Origin: Erythrocercus mccallii | Taxonomy: Eukaryota; Chordata; Aves; Passeriformes; Dicruridae | Length of the DNA stretch: 64,000 nucleotides | Assembly: GCA_013397435.1 (NCBI GenBank) | Contig: VZRG01000192.1 | Coordinates: 126,441 to 190,440 of the forward strand | Direction of reading: 5' to 3' | Shown: positions 50,401-60,987 of the stretch, piece after piece | Position numbering within the stretch: position 1 is the stretch's first letter | Layout of the letters: the number at the start of each line of letters is the position of its first letter | Translations under genes and position numbers: made by a program | The notes under the pieces: generated by a model | The model's input: only the letters and a program-made list of their open reading frames with translations | What the model was told of the DNA's origin: nothing | The model's database searches: none

Positions 50401-53400
50401 TAAAATATGCTATTAAGACCTTAACAAAATAGGCGGCCTCTACCATTTTGAGATTGTGGCTTGTTTTGTTAAATAAGGCAGTAATTGTTTTTGTTTTAAT
50501 AGTGTGACTGGCAAGGTATTCCTGCTTGAGCTCTTTCACTGTTTCTCAGGGTGAGAAGGTCAGATGCAACCCTTTAAAATTTGATTTGGAAAATGGAACC
50601 AAGGGGGGAAAAAGTCAAACAGAATAGTGTTATGTGTGTAGTTACAAGTCTATGGGAGCACTCACTAACCAGGCCCTGCGCGCCCAAGTCAGCATGTCAG
50701 TCAGCCGGTCAGCAACAGTCTTCTCCAGGGTGTCAGACTTCTCTGCCCTTCACATAGAGATGAACGCATAAGTGAAGCAATGCTGTGGATTTTCCATTCA
50801 AATGGATGGGGATGACCTATGCACCCCAACTGCCAGCTGAAGTGACACTAGAGGAGCTCTTATCTGAAATATCTAAGGCGATGCTGCAACATAACTGCCT
50901 TTGAGCATCATGTGCATGTGAATTGACAAATGGTGTCACTTGGGAGGACAGTGCTGTATTTGATTAACATGGTGACATAGGGAGGAAGATTGATCAGAGA
51001 GAAATGGCTGTAAGGAGAACAAAAATTAGATACTAAGAGTGATGAGGAAATAAGCATAACAAGAAATTAGTAAAAAATGTATTGGTCATTACTTTGGTTC
51101 TTCTAGGAGACCTTTGGGATCATCTTCAGGATGTATAGGCAGCAGTAATAAACTGGACATGTCAGCTGGGTTCTGGGCCCTCACAGTAAGCTTCAGAGTT
51201 TCACTTGAAACTTGATTCCAACTTGAAATGTTTTTTAGAAGGACATATAGACTCTTTTACAGCAGTGACCACTGATTTTCAGAGACCCACAAACCAACAT
51301 TGCTGTAAATGCTACTCTCTCTTAGTCTGGGCTTATCTGCACAGTTAAGAGGAGCTTCTCAGAGCTTCTCTTGTCCAATCTCACATGACATGAAGCTTTT
51401 ATGATTGTAGTTTCTTAGAACACAACAGAAAAAAAGCTCAACCCATCAATTTTTGGTCAGCATAATGAATTTCAGACAAGCTGGTCCAAAAAATAGGTCC
51501 TGTGGTCATTATGTAAAAGTCAATACTTTCCAGGGGTGACGACATTTTGTTATCATAATATTTCCTTAGGGTTAAAAGAGGAAATAAATGCTCCATCTCA
51601 GATACCGCTGTGTGATAGCTGTTGGCATGTATTCATCAGTGTAAGTAGTTCCTGATGTTAGATAAGCTGGTCCTGAAGCTAGGTGATAGAAGCTCAGTTT
51701 TGCTGCAGATTTCCGGTTTTAAAGCTAGCAACAAACCTCAAGGCATGAAAATGAAGGCAGAATGACCTCATTCCAACTCAGATGCTACATGAACATCCTG
51801 TAGGCAGAATTTGAAATTTCTTTCTTGATCTGGGTCCAGATGCTGAAGTAAGAATAGTCTAATCAAACCAAAGAAGAAGCTTGCATAAATGCCTTGAAAC
51901 AGAACCTGCCAATTTCTGTAGAGCTGTGCTGACAAGAAGTTATTTCTCTTGTTTTAATATCATTAGAAGAGAGTATTGGAGCAAGAAAATAAACAAAAAG
52001 ACACATTGACTTGAGGTTGAGTACAAGAATGAGGATAGCTGAAGCTCAGTGGGAGTTTTGCCATGGATTTTACTGATACCAGGACTTCATGCATTTGGTT
52101 TTCCTGTAAATGTTTGCAGAGAACTGAGATGCTGAATATTGAAACCAATATCCAGGTGACAGTTTGTGTCAAGAAAATGTGTGTTTGCCTGCAGATGAGT
52201 GCGCACACATGTGCTTCTTATTAAGATATCCTTCCCCTGTTTCAAATTTAACTTTAAAACTATTTTTTCAATGTGTGGCACTATCAGAAACATGGGGGCA
52301 GATCAATGCAAGGTGCTCTGAGCTATTTTCAGTCTGACTGGAAACTATCTTGCATTTTGCTCTTGGTTTACTCACAGATATTGGGGTCTGATCATGTCAA
52401 ATCCACAGGTGTTACTTTGTCATGCATTCACATAGAGATCACATTCCTCATTTTCCTTCAGTAGGAAAATGTAACAAATTATTTTAGCTAGTGATGAAAG
52501 ATTTAATGTACATATTTACTTCATTTCACAAAGGGAAACAGGATTTTATTTTTAGGGAATGTCAACTGTATCAATTTTGACTTCCCTTCTTAGGAAGAAG
52601 CAACAAACAGGGCATACACTACAGAATCAGATATTGCAATGAATAATAAGTTTTTGAAGAAGATAAAAATCAATTGCTCACCCTGTCAAATTTTTTGAGG
52701 AAAAATAAAATCAAGAGGAGACTAGTGGGGAAAAAGAACACTCCTGAAAGGGATGGTTGTTAATGGCGGAAGTTCAGAGAAGTTAACTAAAAACCGGTAC
52801 TTGAAGAGAGGATCTGTGGCATGTCTTAGTAGAAGCAAGCCAGAAAAAAATAATGGAATATAAAAAAAGTCCCAGGGAGGAAGAGTAAGACTCAATGTTT
52901 TGAATTGATGAGTAAAAACATGCTTCTCGGTACTTGTTAAGGTTGTAGCACTGGGGAGAAGTGCTACAGGTTCACTATAGGTTGCTTTTGCGCAGTAAGT
53001 TGGTGAGATGTAGAGGTGCTGCCTTTGCAAGGGGAAGAGTATGGGTATGTATCCCAAAGTCAGAGAAGTGTGGAGGACTCTGTGAATTTATACAGATATT
53101 TGTAAGCATAGTGGGAGGTCCAGGTGATCCTTAGTGACTTGGAAAATTTAGTAAACTTTTGCAAACATCTTGCAAGGGCCTTTCTTGGCTAATGTCAGCT
53201 ACTTAGCTCACCATCCAGTTTCTTAATTTCCTTCTTCTATCCAAAAGCAATTGTATGTCTGTCTTGAAGATCCTTCAACTCTGAGAGTTTCAGTGACTAC
53301 CAGTATATTTCTTCTTTCTAACCCATTATTTGGTTTGTCTTCAGGAAAGACCATCACTTTGGTTTAGAAAGAAGCATGTGGTATGGAACTTGTAAACAAA

Positions 53401-53609
53401 CAATATACATGGGAGTAATAGATAATTACTGTTACGAAGTAAACTACAATCTAGGCAGGATGGAAAATCCACTTCTGGACACTGTTGTAGCAAATGATGA
53501 CATTAAGAACAAATAACTCCACACTGGAAACTGCTCAGAATTTATGTTAGATGGCAAGCACTTGCTTAAATGCAACAATGAGCAAACAAAGTAATTTGTC
53601 GAGACTTGA

Positions 53610-53665
53610 CTCTGTTTGTTAATGGTATGCCATTATGCTCTCTCTGTTAACAGTATGCCATAGTG
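53610..53665. repeat. Diverged tandem duplication, 28-bp unit
   Basis: CTCTGTTTGTTAATGG with TATGCCATTATG (53610-53637) is followed directly by CTCTCTCTGTTAACAG with TATGCCATAGTG (53638-53665). Most positions agree. Confidence 0.85.
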
Positions 53666-55113
53666 TAGCAGGTGTCCATTCATGGTTTGTTTAATCTCTG
53701 TTGCTGAGTTCCTCTGAGTGTGCTAAGAACAAATATTTAGTACTGGAAATTAAATCTTAAGAGATAATTTGGAAAAGATAATTAGCTTGTAGGCTTTGCT
53801 GAGTTATAAAGAGTGGTTTGTAAGAATGTTCTTAGTCAGGGCTCAGGTGATTGAGAACTGCATGGTTGTCCTGCTTATACGTACACACTACGGACTTGAT
53901 TTCAGTAAAGGAGAAGAGCTCCAGCTTTTCATCTGCAGTTATATATTTTATAAATTTTAAACTTTTGCTTCTATTATCCAAATATGTTTCTACTGTCTTC
54001 AGACTCAATGGATTTTAAAGGTACAAGTCAGTTTAAGACATTCAAAAGAAGAATGTCTAAAATATATTCAAAGAGATCTGTTCTTAGCATCATATAGTGA
54101 ACTTCTCTGAGAATATGTATCGTTCTGGACCTGTTTATCCTTCTCTTTGATACAGCCTTGTAGAGTCTAGATCACAACTGAATGAAATGAAGATAAAATG
54201 AAGGTGGTAAACAATAAAGGAAATAATAAAGGTGGACTGATAATGAAGCATTTACTAAGGTTGCTTTTGTCTCCTGTTTCAGAGAAAGATTTATTAATGA
54301 TTTATAGTTCTGTCCATTCCTCCATGCTACTTCAGTGCCAGTTATAAGTAGGATTGAACCAATATATGAAATCATGTAGATAACCCAAAATGATACAACT
54401 TCTGCTAATAAAAAGAAAATTATGAATACATTTAGACTATAATTTTTTCTCTGAGGGACAATTTGCTTAATTAAGTGACATAAGGCATTATATTCCATAA
54501 AGACATCAGTAAAAAATTGTATGTATCTCTTCAAGCGCTGAAAGTTCTGATTTTTTGATGCTGGATGCAGAATATCATGGTCATTTTCTTTTGATTTTAC
54601 TTTGCATAAGCATAAGTTATCATTTGATGTGGAAAAGTGAAAAATTGAGTTTTGGTTGCATTTCTTACCTATTTCAGTTTTATCTTTCTTAGGATGTTTC
54701 TTTTCAAGGATGTATTATTATAATAGTGGTTTGTAAATAGGCACTGTTTAGGGAGGATAAAATAGTTCCAATAGTACACAATACAGTGAAAGCACATCAA
54801 TTCCAATTTAGCTTTACAAAGAGAAGCATCAGTCATGTGAAAATGCAGTCTTATAAATGTAGGAGATAAACCTTTGTCATCACATTTCCAAAGGAAGAAC
54901 CACATCCTGTGAGGTGCTCAGCATCTGCTGTCTTAATACAGCTAAGAGTTGGCTTTTCTCAATAGGTTTGTATTTCTAGCCAGCAACTGTCCAGCTATAA
55001 GAAAGCATCATTGTTTGGCGTGAGGAGAAAAAAAGAATTATATCTTTTATGGGAGATCTAAATCATCTTGTCATCATATAGCTCAAAGATGGCCAAGTAT
55101 GTTTTCCCTCAAA

Positions 55114-55127
55114 TTTGTTTAAACAAA
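55114..55127. repeat. 14-bp perfect palindrome with forkhead-like core
   Basis: TTTGTTTAAACAAA is self-complementary and contains TGTTTA on both strands, the core of forkhead-factor sites. No gene lies beside it and its role is unknown. Confidence 0.6.
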
Positions 55128-55920
55128 CAAATGTAATTCTTAGGTTTGTGCCATGGAAGCCAAGTTTCCGTCCAGCATGAATTTAGGACATAAAGATTTG
55201 TTTGTGAAGGAAACAATGCCAGACACTTCTGCATAGCAGCGTAATGGAGTGCCGCTAGAATGTAGCTTATAAAACCAGATTCAGGAAAACAGAGCTGCTC
55301 TGTCTAATTTGGCCTGCACTTTGTGATTACAATAGCATAATTGTGCAGCTTGGAAGCCTTTCCCTCTCTGCTGAAATGATGCAGATTCAAACATGTGTGA
55401 GTGTTTCTTCAACAAAAGGCCAGAGCTGAAGCCTCTGCATATTCCCCAAGCCTTCCTCCAAGATGGTCCCTGCTCAAGCCGCCTGACTTCCTGTGGTGAC
55501 TTTGCAGTCACCTACATGTATCTGTCAGGACACCCCAGTCTCTTGATACAATCACACCATCTTGTTAGGGCATCTCATTTTCCTAACAGTTTGAGGAGTA
55601 AATTTCCCCTAAATGGGAGCTTTTGCTCTTCTCCTACTTTAGGTAGTTGTACTTGGTCAGTGAAGATTATTTGTGTCAGCCTGTGTGGATACTTGAGACA
55701 TGCATCAGGCGTGCTTACTGAGTGGAAAGCACTCAAGTTTGAATTCTTCTGGAGCCTAGTCCAAAGTTTCATGGAAAAGATTTATAATACATGAAAAGAA
55801 CTGAGTTCCATTTCATAGACAAGGTGTGAATATGCAAAAATCTTGTTTCCACAGAAAGACTGTGAAAGAAAATTAGGAAAAAACAACTTTTCAGTATTGC
55901 AATATTTATCCATTCATGTT

Positions 55921-56187
55921 CATAGAGTCATAGAATCATAGAATATTATTTGGAAGAGACCCATACGGGTCATCAAGCCCAGCTCCTGACAACCCTAATT
56001 CTTCTTGAACTCTGTCAGGCTTGGTGCTGTGACGACTTCCTTGGGGACCCTGTTCTAGTGCCCAGACACCCTCTGGGAAAAGAACTCTTTCCTAATATCC
56101 AACTTAAATCTCCCCTAAGACAGCTTCATGCTGCTCCCTTGGTTGCCACATAAAAGAGATCAGGGTCTGCCCCTCCACTTCCCTCAT
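55921..56187 (-). mobile_element. CR1 LINE, 3' end fragment
   Basis: The plus strand starts CATAGAGTCATAGAATCATA, three tail repeats in antisense. It continues TTTGGAAGAGACCCATACGG and GGTCATCAAGCCCAGCTCC, then CTTGGGGACCCTGTTCTAGTGCCCAG, AACTCTTTCCTAATATCCAACTTAAATCTCCC and GGGTCTGCCCCTCCACTTCC. This is the antisense 3' UTR plus ORF2 end of a CR1 copy, with the best-preserved tail of the four in the window. The distal edge near 56187 is approximate. Confidence 0.92.
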
Positions 56188-59100
56188 GTTTGCTGCTTCT
56201 GAAGGTTTCATCTGTTTCTTCGGTAAGTAGTTCTGCCCTTTGTACATCACTGACAAATAAATACGCGCTGCATTTCGGTGAAAAAAGGAGAATTTTGGTG
56301 ATCATTTCCTGTAAGAGAGAGGAGTATGATGATTTTCCATCAATATATCATTTGGAAGAAAAATTTTTCTTGTGAAATCAGAATTATCTTAAAATACTTA
56401 ATTTTAGGTATTGAACTTTTAACAAAACCAAAATATTAACTGAGGCTCAGAATATTCCTCTGCTTCATCCCAGATCAAAGTTTTCTTTCCTTTTTTGTTT
56501 GGGGAAAATATGAGGAAACTATTAATTTATTATTTTATTGATGATACAAGAGATGATGGGAACTAAATTTATTAGAAGATGTTTGTATATACAGTTATAT
56601 AAAACGCATGCTACTTATCACTTTTAAAAGGCAGCACATGCATCTAAATACAGAAGTGGTAACTTTGGGTTGTATTTGTGTTCTTGGTTTCAAAGTAACA
56701 ACTGCTGAGAAAAAAATAATGAAATGTTTCTCAGGTACTTATGTGAGAGACTTTTCTGAACACTCTTGCAATGTCAAGTTAGTATTTGTGCTAAATACCT
56801 TTTTTTTTTTTTAATAGGAGCTCCATTCTGAGGGCTCTTTTCTTCTGAAAATCAGACATTTGATCTACTTTTAGAATATTTTGAGAGAGATCAATTCGGT
56901 ATCTTTTGATCCTGATAGCATTTAGGTCATGGCAGCTAGAGTAAAGGTTTTAGCCTGACACTGAAGTCCAGAATTTGCTCTATGTTCAGATATGTTTGTT
57001 TTTTTTTTAATTAGAATGATTAATGAAATGTTAAGCTACTTGCAATTACAGCCTCTGGTCAAGAAGAAAGTTAGAAATATAGAAGTCATGGGTGTTTTTT
57101 TGCTAATGGCAACTGGGGAGAGTAGAATTGGTGGTGGTAGAATGTCATGCCTCATCCCTTGTCAAATTTTGAAGGTCAGAATAAAGCTCAGATCGATAAA
57201 GAGATTTCGGCTGCCTCATTGCTAGACTCTGTAGTGGGATATAAAGTCTAAGCCTCCACTCCAGGAGTCATCCATCAGTCACAAAAAGAAGAGAAATTTT
57301 AACTCTGTGGCATGTGGTTAATTTGCCTTTAATGGTAGAGGGATCTGAAAAGAGACCTGTGAGTTTATTCTCTTAGTAATTTCTATTGAGCAAATTTAGC
57401 ATGCCCCTCCACAGGAGTTTCTTCTGACTCGTGACTGAGTAAGACCTACTGAATATCCTGCTGACAGACCTTCTAAAGATGCTTTAGAGTTTACATTTTA
57501 GATTCTATACTTGGTACATCTTTTTGGGCTGCATGAATCACCTCGGCCCTCCCATTCCAAGAGATAACATTGTCTCCTGAGTAAAGGCAGACTAAACTTT
57601 CCTCTGTGTGCGTCTGTGCAATTGTTTTTAATGCATTCCCATGCCTGAATGGTCACTACTGAGAGCAAAGGCAGCTCCTGGCTGTGGCATGGCTTGCACA
57701 CTGGTGTGAACTGTATCACAGTTTGGAAGCTCAGGAATGATTGTATATTTCTTAGAGACAGATATAAGCCATGTTCAAACACAGAAAAGGATGAAGGATT
57801 AGTTGCTCGAGTGGTGACAAGCTTTTCTTGTTAAATGTTTGTGTATATTTACAGTCTAAATCTCTTTAATTTCATTTTCAACTTTTGAACCATATCATCT
57901 CTCCACTTCCCTTCTGAATTGAAAATTACTAAAATGAAGCCTGCTCTTATGCAAACTGTGAAGACACTTCTTTGAGTGATTTTAGGGCAAGAAAGGAAAT
58001 AAGATCTGAAACCATAGACTAGTCTTGTCACCACTTTTAGCCAGTGCCAAATGGAAATTCAACCACAGGTCTAGAATTATGCTTTTAAGTCCTAAAATCA
58101 GTTCTGCTCAGACAAGCTATGCTGACTTTAGTGAAGCCAGGGCAGGCATATGAGCCTTCCTGAGACAAGATTTTTGATTTCACAACAGAACTTAAACCCT
58201 ACAGATTTCAAAGGGTGTCCAAATATGGTAAAACAAGCAGAGAAATACTTCCCTTTTCATCATCTCAGAGCTGCTGTTCACAATACTAACATGAAGCTTT
58301 TAGTAAATTCCAGGAAGTTTCTTACTACTCAGAGGAAGGGAAAAATCCAGCATAAGAAGGGTAGTAGTTGTCTTTTGTGACTGCCATTGCTACCCTGGAG
58401 GATAGGAAAAGGATCTGATATACTTAAAATAACTAAGCTGGTTTAAAGAGGGAATGTGATATCCTTGCTTCCTGTTTGTGAGATGGTTAATCACTGTTAG
58501 TAGCCAGCAGTATGGGTTTTCTTAAGGAGAAATCCCTCTGCGTCATTTCACAATATGTACTTTGGTGGCTGTCTCGCTTCAATGACACAAGATGTAGTTT
58601 CCTTTCTTCATCATCCTGGGATGTAATGGGGTTTTCCTGCCCTCTAAGAAGAAATTTTTTTTTCAATTCCCCTTAGCAACAATGACTAGATAATGAAGCC
58701 AAACAAGGAGATACCCTGCGGTTCCTATGATGACACATTTCACTGCTGCTGACTCACCTGGTGATATAAGATTTTCTGTTGGTATTTCTATAAATGACAA
58801 AAATAAACATCTGCTAAGAAAATTACCTCATTTGTTATACGTGACTTGTGTGTTGAGCTCTTTTAAGAACTCCAGTTACTTCGTGTTAGGAACTAATACC
58901 CCAGGATTAGAGCTGCTCTGCAACTGTGTTGAAAGATTACAGTTTACCTGTGGCCTTTATATTAAGTTTTTTTTGTTGTGAGCTAATGTGAACCAAAGTG
59001 TTTAAATTCTGTTCTGGATCTGATTCCAGATTTCAGCAAGCTGGGGAATGCCTATTTGCCATAGCAATTCAAGATCTGTCTTTGAAATGGGTAAAAGGAG

Positions 59101-60128
59101 AAAGCTTATCTTCAGGTGTTATATTCAGTTAACAGTCCAAAATCCTCATTTGTTTCATTTTGTTTGTGCCTTAATGTACCATCCTACAGCATCGATATAC
59201 CTAAGGCTGATGTGAATGAGAGTAGAAACAAGCCTGAATAATGCTGTATTTTAAAGGACTAAGAAAACAGGTATTAGTGATTATAAAACAACTGCTAGTA
59301 TTTGTGTTCCTATTTAATGGAAGACACAATAGAGATGTGAGCATTTGGACCTTGTGAAAATCAAGCCAGATACCTGAAGGGATAAGTAAAATCTGTTAGA
59401 TATAAATCTGTTAGCTTTAAATAAATGTAAGTGTGGGTGCTCTTGCGAGAACTTTTCTTTGTCTTCGCTTTGCTATTCTGTTTTGCCAATGTCCAATGTA
59501 CACCACAGTGTTTCACATCAGCTACCAAACTATCTAAGTTGCCTTCTCTTTCCCAGGTAATTTCAGTTTCATTATTACTGTGAGCTGTATCATTGGCAGC
59601 TAAACTCTGCTAAACTCTGAGTTTCCAACAGTAGTGATCCTAAATATGAGTATGACTTAGAAAAAAATTAGTTTCCTTGCCTGGTGTAAAGCTGCCCAAG
59701 TTTCTCTGGCACTGGTCAATGCCATCCATCTTTAGGTACTCTACACTGCCTATTGACTCCTTTAACATTCTATACGGAAAAAAACTACAGAAACATAATA
59801 TTGCATGAATATTAGGATTTGGAAACTAAAGATGCATGAAAAGGAGTTCTTATTTTCTTCATTTCCTAAGGACTAAAAGAATTATATTGCTCTAGAAGGA
59901 TTTATTAGATCTGGTGCTCAGCTCTGAGACATTCAACAACTGAATGGATTTTTCATGCCTTTTCAAGATGAAAATTAATTTGTTGACTTTGAGGTGAAAG
60001 AGGCTGGGCAATTGCACAATTGGCACCAGCCATTTGGGGAGCAGGCAACAGGCCAGGGTACAGGGATGGACCGTTGCCAACCAGCAATGCTTAGTGTATC
60101 CTCGTAATCTATGGAGATGATTTTATTT

Positions 60129-60148
60129 TATATATATATATATATAAA

Positions 60149-60183
<35 letters not shown>
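60129..60183. repeat. Compound (TA)n-(TG)n microsatellite
   Basis: Nine TA units (60129-60146), two A, about seven AT units (60149-60162) and then about eleven TG units to 60183. The TA part is self-complementary around the AA interruption, and the TG part can adopt Z-DNA. It lies about 220 bp upstream of the LTR and outside its target duplication. Confidence 0.95.
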
Positions 60184-60396
60184 CCTTGCCTAGATGCCTA
60201 GCTACGCCCTTAGTCAATGTAGAAGGTCTTGCAGCTTAGACATTACATTCTTGTGACCAGATGGCCTATGTGGTGCAACCTCATGACACCATTGTGCTGA
60301 TCCTTCTCCTTGTGTTTTCTCCAGCACATGGGGCCTGAGCTGTTTGTCTTTGCAATGATTTTTTTTCATTTGAGTGGGAAAACGTGCTGCCAAAAG

Positions 60397-60402
60397 ATGT
60401 TC
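60397..60402. repeat. Target-site duplication, left copy (ATGTTC)
   Basis: ATGTTC directly before the TGTTGGGATT start of the LTR, identical to 60982-60987. Confidence 0.9.
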
Positions 60403-60981
60403 TGTTGGGATTCTGGCTCTTTCTTGCTCCGAGGTCAAGGCGAATAAAACTCAGGAGATGTTGAAGTCTCACTCTGAAATTTATTATCCTTGTCTACTAC
60501 AAACTCATGAGATGTGAGTTCTCTCTAACAAACCAAAGAAGTGAGCTAAAATGGAGTCTGTTCTAGGCTATTTAAGTCCCAATTATGCAGTAAACAGTTG
60601 ACATCTATATTATTTATGCTTCTAACCCAATTATGATCACCCAAAACCTGCAATGCACACATCTTTCACCCAGTTAGAGAAAACCACCCAGATTCATGAA
60701 GAGGAAAGAAGAAAAAGGTGCAAAAAGACAACCCACACCCAGAATTCTCCATCTTGGCTCCCATATACTACCATAAACTAAAATCCCAAATCTAAGTTTT
60801 TCACCCTGTGAGATCACACAATACTATTCAAACTACACACACACACACACACACTATTTCTGTGTTATCACTTGATTTTTGAAGCCTTTTCCAAGGTCTC
60901 AGGTCAAACGAGGTGTTTATCTGAGCGTCGGCACACTCAAACTCAGAAAGCTCAAAGTTTTCAGCCTTCAGAGTTCCAACA
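60403..60981 (-). mobile_element. Solo LTR of an endogenous retrovirus, class II (ERVK-like), 579 bp
   Basis: On the plus strand the element runs from TGTTGGGATTC to GAGTTCCAACA. The terminal TGTTGG/CCAACA inverted repeat and the perfect 6-bp target duplication ATGTTC (60397-60402 and 60982-60987) define both ends exactly. Orientation is minus: TTTATT at 60480-60485 is the complement of an AATAAA polyadenylation signal, and TATTTAAG near 60569 gives a TATA-like CTTAAATA about 85 bp upstream of it in sense, as in a U3-R layout. Six-base duplications are usual for class II retroviruses, which is why I call it ERVK-like. The U3 part carries an (AC)10 run at 60835-60854. No internal viral genes or second LTR flank it. 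Minus frames at 60214-60438 and 60281-60472 overlap its edge and are not genes. Confidence 0.9.
60835..60854. repeat. (AC)10 microsatellite inside the LTR
   Basis: Ten perfect AC units in the U3 part of the solo LTR. It may mark a variable position in this LTR family. Confidence 0.95.
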
Positions 60982-60987
60982 ATGTTC
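60982..60987. repeat. Target-site duplication, right copy (ATGTTC)
   Basis: ATGTTC directly after the terminal CA of the LTR, identical to 60397-60402. Confidence 0.9.

Larger units (their letters stand above)
43611..55920. other. Unique DNA without a recognised gene
   Basis: No gene recognised in 12.3 kb. It holds short local duplications (44514-44554, 47426-47475, 53610-53665), two CTCF-like motifs (44712-44725 and 45824-45836), a cluster of GTCAG pentamers at 50688-50735 and a 14-bp palindrome at 55114-55127. The open frames at 54172-54534 (-), 52722-53057 (-) and 55393-55794 (+) show no domain and begin or end in AT-rich sequence. Confidence 0.6.
56188..60402. other. Unique DNA without a recognised gene
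   Basis: No gene recognised. It holds T runs (56801-56812, 57000-57009), short duplications at 59382-59410 (ATCTGTTAG twice) and 59600-59620 (CTAAACTCTG twice), and the TA/TG microsatellite at 60129-60183. Open frames at 56992-57225 (+), 57498-57782 (-) and 58150-58380 (+) have no recognisable family. Confidence 0.6.

Noticed and set aside
60214..60472. Minus-strand frames of 74 and 63 codons near the LTR
   Set aside because: They straddle the LTR edge at 60403 and end in unique DNA, so they are by-products of the insertion.
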